Shown here: positions 21,701 through 27,104 of the stretch, piece by piece
Position numbering within the stretch: the stretch's first letter is position 1
How the letters are laid out: each line of letters begins with the position of its first letter
Source: CAITJF01 sp032654645
Lineage (GTDB): Bacteria > Pseudomonadota > Gammaproteobacteria > Burkholderiales > Gallionellaceae
Direction: 5' to 3'
DNA: 64,000 bases
NCBI GenBank assembly: GCA_032654645.1
Contig: JAULAW010000003.1
Coordinates: 1-64,000 of the forward strand
The notes under the pieces: generated by a model
Database searches by the model: none
What the model was told of the DNA's origin: nothing
What the model saw: only the letters and a program-made list of their open reading frames with translations
Position numbers and translations under genes: made by a program

Positions 21701-21846
21701 ACGTCGGCACGGTGGCGGCAAACGTGACCACGATTACCGACGCCGGTCAGAATACTGGCCGCATCTACCGTTATCAGGTCAGGGCGAATGGTGTGGCTGG
21801 CAACTCCGTGTATGTTGGCCCGTCCAACCAAGTAATCGTACCGTAA
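9772..21846 (+). CDS. giant secreted multicopper oxidase with tandem-repeat stalk (MofA-like)
   Basis: The 4024-residue product has a Sec signal peptide ending AHA (about residue 33). Residues 220-650 are Pro/Ala/Val-rich, 658-1330 are Ala/Tyr-rich 34-residue repeats, 1360-1763 are 20-residue Pro-rich repeats, 1782-2150 are 35-residue Ala/Tyr repeats, and 2267-2420 are 17-residue repeats. A complete multicopper oxidase lies at about 2540-3400 with all four copper motifs: HLH (2635), HDH (2709), HPVHLH (3275) and HCHILGHEENDFM (3379). Some six fibronectin-III-like domains fill 3400-4024. MofA of Leptothrix, a candidate Mn oxidase, is the nearest known concept; Fe(II) or Mn(II) as substrate is inference. 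The start at ATG 9772 follows AAAGGAGAG. The downstream FKBP, cytochrome and SCO genes fit a maturation and electron-transfer set. Confidence 0.88.
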   Translation: MKKTKRISFRLKPIVAAVAFAITGQLTANLAHAGAGWGDNTDITGAQIKVQTYYANSPSGMRPDPLGGSPIDTGKALRKFINTLPSVPGLAPSTNAGVNDLGQYITLASPEKWIDGNGNLTNDDYYEIAVIEYAEKMHSDLAKPTRLRGYVQLETAAVAAAYNSISAQNAAPAAANAATLAQYNTDLAAYNVALAQYQNDIAIYNAAKATYDAAVAAFNAYTAPTAPAVFTGVAPTAPAPFTLVAPTPPAAFTGVAPTAPAVVAAPGTAPAAVAAPGAAPAVVATPGTAPAVVAAPGTAPAIVAAPGTAPAVVTAPGAAPAVVTAPGTAPAIVAAPGTAPAVVTAPGTAPAIVAAPGAAPAVVAAPGAAPAVVAAPGVEPTMPTPPGPAPAVVAPPGPLPTVVALPGAAPAVVAAPGAAPTSVANPGAAPAVVTAPTAPAVVANPGAAPAVVTAPTAPAVVANPGAAPAVVTAPTAPAVVANPGAAPAVVTAPTAPAVVANPGAAPAVVTAPTAPAVVANPGAAPAVVTAPTAPAVVANPGAAPAVVTAPTAPAVVANPGAAPAVVTAPTAPAVVANPGAAPAVVTAPTAPAVVSNPGAAPAVVANPGAAPAVVANPGAAPAVVTAPTAPAVVANPGAAPTVVTAPDLAAYQAAQQTYDASVAAYATYQTNLAAYNTALGAYNAYLTAQSAYDASVAAYATYQTNLAAYNTALGAYNAYLTAQSAYDASVAAYATYQTNLAAYNTALGAYNAYLTAQSAYDASVAAYATYQTNLAAYNTALGAYNAYLTAQSAYDASVAAYATYQTNLAAYNTALGAYNAYLTAQSAYDASVAAYATYQTNLAAYNTALGAYNAYLTAQSAYDASVAAYATYQTNLAAYNTALGAYNAYLTAQSAYDASVAAYATYQTNLAAYNTALGAYNAYLTAQSAYDASVAAYATYQTNLAAYNTALGAYNAYLTAQSAYDASVAAYATYQTNLAAYNTALGAYNAYLTAQSAYDASVTAYATYQTNLAAYNTALGAYNAYLTAQSAYDASVAAYATYQTNLAAYNTALGAYNAYLTAQSAYDASVAAYATYQTNLAAYNTALGAYNAYLTAQSAYDASVAAYATYQTNLAAYNTALGAYNAYLTAQSAYDASVAAYATYQTNLAAYNTALGAYNAYLTAQSAYDASVAAYATYQTNLAAYNTALGAYNAYLTAQSAYDASVAAYATYQTNLAAYNTALGAYNAYLTAQSAYDASVAAYATYQTNLAAYNTALGAYNAYLTAQSAYDASVAAYATYQTNLAAYNTALGAYNAYLTAQSAYDASVAAYATYQTNLAAYNTALGAYNTYLNDYANWVAAGSDPLTEPAIVANPGAAPSVVAAPGAAPTAVADPGAAPAVVAAPGAAPTAVADPGAAPAVVAAPGAAPTAVADPGAAPAVVAAPGAAPTAVANPGAAPAVVAAPGAAPTAVANPGAAPAVVAAPGAAPTAVANPGAAPAVVAAPGAAPTAVANPGAAPAVVAAPGAAPTAVANPGAAPAVVAAPGAAPTAVANPGAAPAVVAAPGAAPTAVANPGAAPAVVAAPGAAPTAVANPGAAPAVVAAPGAAPTAVANPGAAPAVVAAPGAAPTAVANPGAAPAVVAAPGAAPTAVANPGAAPAVVAAPGAAPTAVANPGAAPAVVAAPGAAPTAVANPGAAPAVVAAPGAAPTAVANPGAAPAVVAAPGAAPTAVANPGAAPAVVAAPGAAPTAVANPGAAPAVVAAPGAAPTAVANPGAAPAVVNAPDLVAYQAAQQTYNTALAAYNSYVTAKAAYDSALAAYNTYLNVDLPAYTSALAAYNSYVTAKAAYDSALAAYNTYLNVDLPAYTSALAAYNSYVTAKAAYDSALAAYNTYLNVDLPAYTSALAAYNSYVTAKAAYDSALAAYNTYLNVDLPAYNSALAAYNSYVTAKAAYDTALAAYNTYLNVDLPAYNSALAAYNSYVTAKAAYDTALAAYNTYLNVDLPAYNSALAAYNSYVTAKAAYDTALAAYNTYLNVDLPAYNSALAAYNSYVTAKAAYDTALAAYNTYLNVDLPAYNSALATYNSYVTAKAAYDTALAAYNTYLNVDLPAYNSALAAYNSYVTAKAAYDSALAAYNTYLNVDLPAYNSALATYNSYVTAKAAYDTALANYNAYLSALATYNTDLAAYNSYVTAKAAYDTALAQYNTYLAAKAAYDASVVAYSNYQTALTAYNASVAAYAAYLDAQAAYNASVTAYVTYLNAKVAYDAAVSKFVTDYTAYVAALNAYDASVIAYNNYVTNKAAYDASVAAYNTYVTNKAAYDAAVIAYNTYVTDKAAYDAAVIAYNTYVTDKAAYDAAVIAYNTYVTDKAAYDAAVIAYNTYVTDKAAYDAAVAAYNTYVADKAAYDASVIAYSTYVADKAAYDATVAAYNTYVTAKAAYDAAVAAYAVYQTDLAAYQAALAAFNTAQAAFDASVVQYNTDLAAFNTAQAAYDASVVKYNTDLAAFNNAKVAYDAAVAQYNADLAAYNAAQTTYSAAVAAFSTYTAPTAPNAPVTPTLIALQPLPSKHVALTYPDGTNITDIRGAQVYAVAEPHYLGASILAIRGTAVRMKYTNYLPVGTAKGADLFIPVDTTIAGAGLGPDGVTSFTQNRVAVHLHGGDLPWISDGTPHQWISPAGETGAYSSIDPATGISSARGVSVQNVPDMPDPGPGSNTLYFPTNLSGRLMMYHDHASGITRLNAYAGIAAAYLVLDPVEIGMITSGVIPAEQIPLVIQDKTFVPKDIAQQDAKWDTVHWGEEGDLWFPHVYETNQDPNSWDGTNPVGRWDWGPWFWPVFPAQYSLPTGTYGDVTTTPEAFMDTPVINGTAYPSLTVDPKAYRFRILSIGNDRFVNIGLYKAVDKNGVVCDAANTTPVAEDSGVACTEVKMVPAIPDAVHPKWPSDGRAGGVPDPATAGPDIIVIGSEGGLLPKPVVIPSQPVSYEMNRRSVTVLNVLDHGLYLAPGERSDAIIDFSQYAGQTLIMYNDAPAPVPAFDPRIDYYTGDPDQTGAGGAHSTLPGYGPNTRTLMQIKVAAKTPDAPFNLAALETALPATYGQTQERPIVPQAVYNAAFNTADSNNYAKISTGTALQPTFNWTPTGAQTISAVALTGSGTGYTSAPAVVFNGGVDLAIPGNIQAQAVSTVDPISRKVTSVTLTSAGSGYTSAPVITFIGGGGIGATATVTTSLTQSLPVENKAIQELFDPVYGRMNATLGVELPFTTALTQTTIPLNYIDPTTETIADGTTHIWKITHNGVDSHPVHLHMVNVQVINRLGWDGTIKPPKEDEFGWKETIKMNPLEDIVVAVRPKRPVTPFGLPQSVRAMDPSQQIGSRLGFTQVNPLNNTPMVVANAIANYDNEYVWHCHILGHEENDFMRPLVFHPTVVVPDAPNSLMIAAGAPAGALTWIDPTPTVAPGLDAFGVPTKGNAKNEIGFKIMRATNGGVFTQIGDALANATSWTDPNPVPPVATDSYSYQVIAYNAAGDSLPSNIWTVTTIPAAPSNLAAAPVTAISVTLTWRDNAGNEANYVVLRTDVATGTVVSTTLPFNTTRFVDTTVAENTVYIYEVQAANALGVAPSGTPVTVTTLFTLPVAPSALTATSNPVARGTSVTLTWMDNAFNEANYTVQRMTVAAGTVCNAAAAGWGTINAAVPAAVGTGTTISYVDIADLAISGSSYCYRVAATNPAGASVWSMTPGAVTTPIVVSGPITLTGTPNAAGTLAALTWVDTANNETGYRVERTTDGGATYTTLTTLARTAAQRIGVNGAVTYSAASTPGFINSYRVTAINVTAGFTSLSLPATVNVNLLAPVAPAAPTGLAARLASATQVALTWLDNANSETAYVVEITNTNTGVITLATINRNAANSLATGGIVTYNAAVVAGNTYSFQVKAQTTRYGLTTPSTYDGPVSMSVTAPLAPANVGAVAGAVARTVVVSWTDNSSNESGFTVQRSRLQAGVWGAWGNVGTVAANVTTITDAGQNTGRIYRYQVRANGVAGNSVYVGPSNQVIVP
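11041..11553 (+). repeat. 57-bp tandem repeat, 9 units, in the oxidase gene
   Basis: Nine units encode ANPGAAPAVVTAPTAPAVV (19 residues). Units 2-8 are identical at DNA level and the outer units vary. Flanking sequence on both sides has degenerate versions of the same Pro/Ala/Val pattern. Confidence 0.93.
11743..13758 (+). repeat. 102-bp tandem repeat, about 20 units, in the oxidase gene
   Basis: Units begin TA(C/T)GACGCATCGGTG and recur every 102 bases from 11743 to 13681. They encode 34 residues with six tyrosines each (YDASVAAYATYQTNL, AAYNTALGAYNAYLTAQ...). Copies are essentially identical; one visible change is GCC to ACC near 12778. This points to very recent expansion or ongoing homogenisation. 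Confidence 0.95.
13861..15060 (+). repeat. 60-bp tandem repeat, 20 units, in the oxidase gene
   Basis: Twenty 60-base units encode AAPGAAPTAVANPGAAPAVV-type 20-residue repeats. The first three carry ADPG in place of ANPG, the fourth has GTGGCC for GTAGCC, and the rest are nearly identical. The composition predicts an extended, disordered Pro/Ala linker. Confidence 0.95.
15115..16220 (+). repeat. 105-bp tandem repeat, 10 units plus a partial, in the oxidase gene
   Basis: Units encode 35 residues (AAYNSYVTAKAAYDSAL, AAYNTYLNVDLPAYNSAL). Thirty-five residues is exactly five heptads, and Ala/Tyr fall at regular spacing, consistent with a helical rod. Thr/Asn and Ser/Thr variants separate early from late units, so this block is older or less homogenised than the 102-bp block. 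Confidence 0.93.
16570..17028 (+). repeat. 51-bp tandem repeat, 9 units, in the oxidase gene
   Basis: Units encode 17 residues of the form YDAAVIAYNTYVTDKAA. They are less uniform than the blocks upstream, with one run of four near-identical copies (about 16672-16875). They lead into degenerate Ala/Phe/Tyr repeats that end at about 17340, just before the copper domains. Confidence 0.9.
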
Positions 21847-21852
21847 GTCGAA

Positions 21853-21883
21853 CCGCCGCCACCGGATACTCAGGTGGCGGCGG
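21853..21883 (+). terminator. hairpin after the oxidase gene
   Basis: CCGCCGCCACC and GGTGGCGGCGG form an 11-bp GC-rich stem, seven bases after the stop codon. The following bases (GTTTCAG) are only weakly T-rich, so termination may be partial. Confidence 0.6.
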
Positions 21884-21993
21884 GTTTCAGAATGTATGCC
21901 GTATTCTTGCGTCGCCAGTATTTGAACCTGCCGGATGGCTTAACCCACCTCCCAAGCGTACAATCTGGCGACATTTTTTTGGAAGGACAGACG

Positions 21994-22689
21994 ATGAAAC
22001 TGCAACGGATAGGGCTGTGCCTGGTATTGATGGGCGCCCAAATTGCCGCCCAGGCGAGCGCTGAGGAAACAACCGTTCTCAAGACACAGAAGGACATGTT
22101 GAGCTACGGCATCGGGGTGAGCGTGGCAAAAAACTTCAAAAAACAGGAAACGGAGGTTGACCTTGAACTCATGATCAAGGGTTTGAAGGACGGGCTTTCA
22201 GGCGCAAAGCTGCTTATGCCGGAAAAGGATCTGCGCAAGGTAATGAATATGTACCAAAGCGAATTGCGGCAGAAGGCGGTGTTGTCCAAGCGGGTGGCGA
22301 TCGAGGAAAACAAAAAGAAAGGCGAGGCTTTCCTGGCGGCAAACAAGGCCAAGGAAGGCGTGGTGAGCCTGCCGAGCGGAGTGCAGTACAAAATACTCAA
22401 GGCGGGTGACGGCAGGAAGCCGATGGAATCCGACCTGGTGGAGGTGCATTACCGGGGCACGCTGCTTGATGGGACCGAATTCGACGGCACCGAAGCCGGG
22501 CAAGCTGCGACCTTGAAAGTTTCGGCGCTGATTGCCGGCTGGAAAGAAGCGCTGAAGCTCATGCCTGCGGGTTCCAAGTGGCAGATATTCATCCCTCCCA
22601 ATCTTGCTTACGGAGAACGGGGAGTGGGTAGCGACATCGGACCAAATGAGACGCTGGTGTTTGAGGTGGAGTTGCTGGCAGTCAAGTGA
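21994..22689 (+). CDS. periplasmic FKBP-type peptidyl-prolyl isomerase 1
   Basis: The 231-residue protein starts at ATG 21994 after GGAAGGAC and has a signal peptide ending AQASA. Residues 30-115 form the helical FkpA/Mip N-terminal dimerisation domain (DMLSYGIGVSVAKNFKKQ). Residues 125-231 form the FKBP domain (VEVHYRGTLLDGTEFDGTEA, ALKLMPAGSKWQIFIPPNLA, YGERGVG). It would isomerise prolyl bonds and act as a chaperone in the periplasm. The neighbouring oxidase has hundreds of prolines, an obvious candidate client (inference). Leptothrix mofB is described as a rotamase in the same position. Confidence 0.92.
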   Translation: MKLQRIGLCLVLMGAQIAAQASAEETTVLKTQKDMLSYGIGVSVAKNFKKQETEVDLELMIKGLKDGLSGAKLLMPEKDLRKVMNMYQSELRQKAVLSKRVAIEENKKKGEAFLAANKAKEGVVSLPSGVQYKILKAGDGRKPMESDLVEVHYRGTLLDGTEFDGTEAGQAATLKVSALIAGWKEALKLMPAGSKWQIFIPPNLAYGERGVGSDIGPNETLVFEVELLAVK

Positions 22690-22775
22690 TTTGCAGTTGT
22701 TAGAGAGAGGCATGGATTCTGAAATGGCTGACATACATTCCAGATATTGACCGCGATGTTTACTGGGAGGAATGA

Positions 22776-23408
22776 ATGATGAAACTGCAATGCGTGGCGT
22801 TATTTGGCTTGGGGCTGTTTGTGTTGCAGGCAAATGCCGTGGAGTCAGTCGTTATTGATAGCAAGATGCTGGGCGAACAGCTTGGCGCTGCAACGGTGGA
22901 TGTCAATCAACCTGCTCAAGCTGATGCGGCGGCATCTCAGGCGGAAGCCAATAGGGAGAGAATTCTCAAGGGCGGCAAGATGAGCGCCAGGCAAAAAACG
23001 GCGATGGTCAAGGCAGAAATTGCTGATAGCAATAAGCAGGAGGGGGAAGCGTTTCTTGCACAGAACAAAATCAAGCCAGGGGTGATAAGCTTGCCCAGCG
23101 GTGTGCAGTACAAGATACTCAGGGAAAGTCAAGGCAAAAAGCCAACTGACGGTAGCGTGGTGGCGTGTCGTTATCGGGGCACGCTGATTGGCGGAACAGA
23201 GTTTGATAAATCTGATGCCAAAAAGCCAGTCGAGCAGAAAGTGGCAGGATTTTTGCGGGGATTAAAAGAAGCGGTCAAGCTTATGTCCGCAGGTTCAAAG
23301 TGGCAGATCGTTGTTCCACCGCATCTCGGTTACGGTGAGTTGGGTGATCGTGGTGTTGGCCCAAATGCGGTGCTGGTTTACGAGATGGAAATTATTAGCG
23401 TCAAGTAA
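22776..23408 (+). CDS. periplasmic FKBP-type peptidyl-prolyl isomerase 2
   Basis: This 210-residue paralogue of the preceding gene has a signal peptide (ALFGLGLFVLQANA), a shorter N-terminal helical part and an FKBP domain with VACRYRGTLIGGTEFDKS, AVKLMSAGSKWQIVVPPHLG and YGELGDRGVG. A GGGAGG site precedes three closely spaced ATGs (22772 out of frame, 22776 and 22779 in frame). The first FKBP gene lies 86 bases upstream, so this is probably a tandem duplication that has diverged. Confidence 0.9.
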   Translation: MMKLQCVALFGLGLFVLQANAVESVVIDSKMLGEQLGAATVDVNQPAQADAAASQAEANRERILKGGKMSARQKTAMVKAEIADSNKQEGEAFLAQNKIKPGVISLPSGVQYKILRESQGKKPTDGSVVACRYRGTLIGGTEFDKSDAKKPVEQKVAGFLRGLKEAVKLMSAGSKWQIVVPPHLGYGELGDRGVGPNAVLVYEMEIISVK

Positions 23409-23574
23409 CTGAGTGATAATCGGGTGTGTTTCCCACTGCTTTTTAATTGTATAAATGGGATTTCAAATCATGAAAACACGTAAAGATATGGGTGGCAACG
23501 TACTCAATTCAAGAATCTTCTCGTTAATCGGCTTGGCCGCAAATAACTCCTTCCCTGTCAGGCAAAATGTGGCA

Positions 23575-24159
23575 ATGCGGCATGTGCGGAGGGCAGTTTC
23601 CTTGTTGGCGGCAGGGCTCGGATTGATGTTTGCATTGCCTGCACAATGTGCAACGGTGTACACGCACGCTGCCACTCCCCTGGCAAGCGCGAGCATCATC
23701 AATTCCAATGAGGTGGTTCATGCGGAGGGCAGCGATCAGGATGTGACCGCCTATGATAATTTCACCTTAAAAAAATCGGCAGACATCATGAGCGTTACAT
23801 GGCGTGGCGCTTCTGCCGACAAAGGGCTGGCCGGTTTCACCATCAAGATTTACCGGTCGCAGCCTAATCCGGCAGCGCAACCAGATACTGCTGCCCCGTT
23901 AGCTGTGGTAAGCGTAACAGGCAGTGCGGGTGAGAAGCCTGTCGGTAATAATTTGTCTGATTACCGTACAAATTTTACCAAGCCATTGGCACTGACTGCG
24001 GGTGAGCAATACTGGATATCCATTGTGTCCAACAGGAATGACCTCTCTCCATGGGGATGGGCGAATGGTACGGGTGGCGATGGGAAATCCATACAGTCGT
24101 ACTCCGAGTTTAAAGTGCTTCCAGCACCAGGAGATCGAGCGTTTTCTTTAAATGATTAA
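23575..24159 (+). CDS. secreted protein of unknown function
   Basis: From ATG 23575 the product has 194 residues with a clear signal peptide (RRAVSLLAAGLGLMFALPAQ, then CA). The mature part looks like a beta-sandwich: AYDNFTLKKSADIMSVTWRG, then FTIKIYRSQPNP and LALTAGEQYWISIVSN. The frame is open back to 23455, but the longer form would bury the signal peptide, so I prefer the shorter one. It lies between the FKBP and cytochrome genes. I cannot name the family. Confidence 0.6.
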   Translation: MRHVRRAVSLLAAGLGLMFALPAQCATVYTHAATPLASASIINSNEVVHAEGSDQDVTAYDNFTLKKSADIMSVTWRGASADKGLAGFTIKIYRSQPNPAAQPDTAAPLAVVSVTGSAGEKPVGNNLSDYRTNFTKPLALTAGEQYWISIVSNRNDLSPWGWANGTGGDGKSIQSYSEFKVLPAPGDRAFSLND

Positions 24160-24203
24160 CTCTAGTAGTGCGCGCTAGCAAACAAGTTACCGTTCGCGGT
24201 TAA

Positions 24204-24355
24204 GTATTGACTTAGCACGGGGTTATCGTGCTAAGGAAACACGGATTAATTCGTCATCCCCGCGTAGGCGGGGATCCAGTGCCTTTATTTGACTGGGTTC
24301 CCGCCTTCGCGGGAACGACAAAACCGAATAAATCTGCGCTTCCCTAAGTCAATAC
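24204..24355. repeat. perfect hairpin split by a MITE
   Basis: GTATTGACTTAGCACG (24204-24219) faces CGTGCTA (24227-24233) plus TAAGTCAATAC (24345-24355). If the 111-bp MITE and one TA copy are removed, the two halves join into a perfect 16-bp stem with a seven-base loop. The hairpin was therefore there first. Confidence 0.75.
24234..24344 (+). mobile_element. 111-bp MITE, family 1, copy 2
   Basis: This is the same sequence and orientation as the copy at 5731-5841, with its first base changed to A. TA flanks both ends (24232-24233, 24345-24346). It interrupts an older hairpin, which gives direct evidence of insertion. Confidence 0.82.
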
Positions 24356-24521
24356 CTAGTTGTTCCATCAGAGTATGTCGAACCGCTAGTCCCGCACCAA
24401 TGCTAGCTTTGTCGAAGGGGTTTTTTAAAGTGTGTGTGGTTCGACGAGCTCACCACGAACGGCCTAATGGACAATCTGGGTTAAAGTTGCTGTGGTCAAA
24501 AATCAATTCGGGGTTTTTGCA
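24345..24521. other. spacer after MITE copy 2, no gene
   Basis: It holds dispersed repeat fragments only, among them GTTCGACGAGCTCACCACGAA and, near 24463-24487, the complement of a motif related to TTTAACCCAGATAGTCCATT that recurs at about 38482. No promoter for the cytochrome gene could be picked out. Confidence 0.4.
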
Positions 24522-26348
24522 ATGAAAAAGGCACGGTTTCTACGGATGGGAACGTTGTTTTTGCTGGGAGTCACTTCTTGTCTTTCTTTACCCGTTGTGC
24601 CTGTTGCTCAGGCTGCTGTGCCTGCTGCTACCAATGAACTGGAGATCGGCAGGCGTATTTACCTTGAAGGTGTCCTTCCTTCCGGGGCAGTTTTGACGGG
24701 TATGCGCTTTGGCAATACAGTGGTTTCCGGCTCCCAGGCTGCGTGCGCGAACTGTCATCGCCCCAGCGGCATGGGTTCGGTCGAAGGCGATATTCAAGTA
24801 TCCCCGATCACCGGCAATTTTTTGTTTGCGACCAGCGACGATAAACATCTGGCAACGATGGATCCGCGCGTAAGCAAACGATTCAACCTGTCCCATGAGC
24901 CTTACACGGACGCATCGCTGGCCCATGCAATCCAGCATGGCATGAATAACGCAGGCCATGAGATGAATATGCTCATGCCGCGTTACAACTTGAGCGAGCC
25001 GGAGATGAAGGCATTGACGGCTTATCTCAAGCAGTTGTCGCTGGAATGGTCGCCCGGTGTCACCGGGGATAATATTCGCTTCGCCATGGTGATTACCCCC
25101 GAAGTCGAGCCGGAGCGGCGCAAGGTGCTGATAGACATGATGCGTATCGCGTTCAATCAAAAGAACGGCAGCACGAGGACTGCCAAGAAGTCGGGTGGCA
25201 AGCGCCAGCACATGGTTTCGGCGGCCGAGATGGTATTGGGAACCGAGCGCACGTGGGAGTTGGCTATATGGGAGTTGCAGGGGGCACAGGAGAGTTGGGC
25301 CGAGCAGTTGGCGGCGCATTATCGCAGTCAGCCTGTATTTGCGCTGGTATCGGGATTGTCCAACTCCAACTGGCAGCCGGTGCATGATTTCTGCGAGCGC
25401 GAGCAAGTCCCTTGCTGGTTTCCCAGTGTCAACTTGCCGGTGGAGACGCAGGGTCGCTATTCGTTTTATTTTTCGCGCGGTGTGACACTGGAGGCGGATG
25501 TGCTGGCGCGGCATTTATTGGATCAGGGATCGTCGCCTCAACATTTGGTGCAGATCTACCGCGACGACGATGTGGGCCGCACGGCCTCAAAAGCGCTGAC
25601 ACACGCTCTTGCGGGTTCAGCTATCACCATTGAAAATTGCACTTTGCGAACTGATTTAGCTGTTGTTGATTCATTGCGCCAGGCAATGGACTCGATTAAA
25701 GACAAAAGTGCCGTCATGTTCTGGTTGCGCCAGGATGATATAGCGGCGTTGAATAAGATTAAGCCTGCGCCGGGCGTTAAGAGTTATTTTTCCGCAGAGC
25801 TTGCGCGCGGTGAATATGCCCCATTATCAGCGGAATGGAAGGCCAACACACGGCTAGTGTACCCATATGAATTACCGGAGAAGCGCGAAACGAATTTGGC
25901 TTATTTTCGCGTGTGGTTGAATATGCGTAAACTGCCTTTGGTAGATGAAGCGATGCAATCAGAAGCCTTTTTTGCTTTAAATTATCTGACCGATACGCTT
26001 GCCGAGATGTTGAATAACCTTTATCGCGATTATCTGCTGGAGCGTGCGGAGACCATGTTAAACAAGCGGGAAGGCAGTAAGGCAGAACAAGAAACAAGAG
26101 ATCGTGTGGCCTTGGGACGGACAGGAGATTTGGAAAGAAGACAAGGAGCCATGACGGCCGAGGAAGGGGTGCGGATACAAATACCCAGCCAGCCAGACAG
26201 CGTCAGCAAGGGCCAAGGTACGACCATTTACCCGCATTTGAGTTTAGGGCCGGGACAGCGTTTTGCCTCCAAGGGTGGGTATATCGTAAGGTTTGCGGAT
26301 GCTAGTGGCGGTAAGCTGATTGCCGAAACCGGCTGGATTGTTCCATGA
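24522..26348 (+). CDS. secreted cytochrome c fused to a periplasmic-binding-protein-like domain
   Basis: The 608-residue protein has a signal peptide ending AQAA, then a mono-haem cytochrome c domain with CANCH at residue 75 and a likely distal Met in MLMPRYNLSEPEM near 150. Residues about 190-500 resemble a type I periplasmic ligand-binding fold (VFALVSGLSNSNWQPVHDFC, VQIYRDDDVGRTASKAL, AVMFWLRQDDIAALNKI). The final 60 residues form a short beta domain. In Leptothrix, mofC downstream of the oxidase is described as a haem protein. A role as electron acceptor for the oxidase region is inferred; the binding domain could sense or bind a ligand or structural partner. Confidence 0.85.
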   Translation: MKKARFLRMGTLFLLGVTSCLSLPVVPVAQAAVPAATNELEIGRRIYLEGVLPSGAVLTGMRFGNTVVSGSQAACANCHRPSGMGSVEGDIQVSPITGNFLFATSDDKHLATMDPRVSKRFNLSHEPYTDASLAHAIQHGMNNAGHEMNMLMPRYNLSEPEMKALTAYLKQLSLEWSPGVTGDNIRFAMVITPEVEPERRKVLIDMMRIAFNQKNGSTRTAKKSGGKRQHMVSAAEMVLGTERTWELAIWELQGAQESWAEQLAAHYRSQPVFALVSGLSNSNWQPVHDFCEREQVPCWFPSVNLPVETQGRYSFYFSRGVTLEADVLARHLLDQGSSPQHLVQIYRDDDVGRTASKALTHALAGSAITIENCTLRTDLAVVDSLRQAMDSIKDKSAVMFWLRQDDIAALNKIKPAPGVKSYFSAELARGEYAPLSAEWKANTRLVYPYELPEKRETNLAYFRVWLNMRKLPLVDEAMQSEAFFALNYLTDTLAEMLNNLYRDYLLERAETMLNKREGSKAEQETRDRVALGRTGDLERRQGAMTAEEGVRIQIPSQPDSVSKGQGTTIYPHLSLGPGQRFASKGGYIVRFADASGGKLIAETGWIVP

Positions 26349-26441
26349 TTTTTATTGAAGTAAGAAATGGGTAGATTGTGAAAATAACCCGCTAACGGCC
26401 AAGTCGGGGAAACCGAAATTGGCTGTTGAACACACCTGGCA

Positions 26442-26463
26442 ATTGTACTAATATACGTACAAT
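26442..26463 (+). promoter_or_regulatory. YefM-type operator
   Basis: ATTGTAC and GTACAAT form a perfect inverted repeat with an eight-base spacer, 18 bases before the yefM start. YefM/Axe antitoxins are known to recognise TGTACA-type palindromes, so this is the likely autoregulatory site. AGGAG at 26471-26475 is the ribosome-binding site. Confidence 0.65.
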
Positions 26464-26480
26464 AAATTTAGGAGTATGTC

Positions 26481-26741
26481 ATGGAAGCCATTTCTTATAG
26501 CCAGACGCGTCAACACCTCTCGGAAATCATGAACAGGGTCAGCGATGATCGCGCGCCCATATTGATCACCCGCCAAAAAGGTAATCCGGTAGTTATGATG
26601 TCGCTGGACGACTATAACGCCCTGGAAGAAACCGCTTATCTGTTGCGTAGCCCCAAGAATGCCAAACGTCTGATGGAGTCTATTGAGCAACTGATGACAC
26701 AGGGCGGTTCACAGAGGGAGCTGGCGCCGGATGCCGATTAA
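26481..26741 (+). CDS. yefM: YefM-type antitoxin (Phd/YefM family)
   Basis: The 86-residue protein has the classic YefM pattern MEAISYSQTRQHLSEIMNRV, then APILITRQKGNPVVMMSLDD and YNALEETAYLLRSPKNA. It would bind DNA as a dimer and neutralise the toxin encoded next. It overlaps yoeB by 11 bases, the usual arrangement. Confidence 0.95.
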   Translation: MEAISYSQTRQHLSEIMNRVSDDRAPILITRQKGNPVVMMSLDDYNALEETAYLLRSPKNAKRLMESIEQLMTQGGSQRELAPDAD

Positions 26742-26985
26742 GTTTTCGGATCAGGCATGGGAGGATTACCTGTTCTGGCAAGCCAAGAACAAGGCCATTC
26801 TCAAACGTATCAACACGCTTTTGCGAGACATACAGCGCTCTCCGTTTGATGGAATAGGGAAACCAGAACCGCTCAAGCATCATCTTTCTGGCTTTTGGTC
26901 ACGTCGAATCGACGATGAGCATCGTCTGGTATACGCCGTACAAGGCGACAGCATCCTGGTTGCCCAATGCCGCTATCACTATTGA
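26731..26985 (+). CDS. yoeB: YoeB/Txe-type mRNA endonuclease toxin
   Basis: The 84-residue RelE-fold protein is full length: FSDQAWEDYLFWQAKNKAIL, GKPEPLKHHLSGFWSRRIDD, EHRLVYAV and the terminal CRYHY. The Glu (KPEPL), Arg (EHRLVY) and penultimate His used for ribosome-dependent mRNA cleavage are all present, so it looks active. The pair sits between the oxidase cluster and the SCO gene and may stabilise this region. Confidence 0.95.
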   Translation: MPIKFSDQAWEDYLFWQAKNKAILKRINTLLRDIQRSPFDGIGKPEPLKHHLSGFWSRRIDDEHRLVYAVQGDSILVAQCRYHY

Positions 26986-27104
26986 GCGGTTATCTACTAA
27001 ATTCCGGATTCCATGAAGTTTGGGCTACTATTAGAAATATAAGCGTGGAATCTGTGAGTCAGATATTGTAAACATCAAATAACCACCCAGCAGAAAAGGT
27101 AATC

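Noticed and set aside
26481..26985. toxin-antitoxin pair as part of the oxidation system
   Set aside because: YefM-YoeB is a common stand-alone module; position alone does not tie it to the oxidase.
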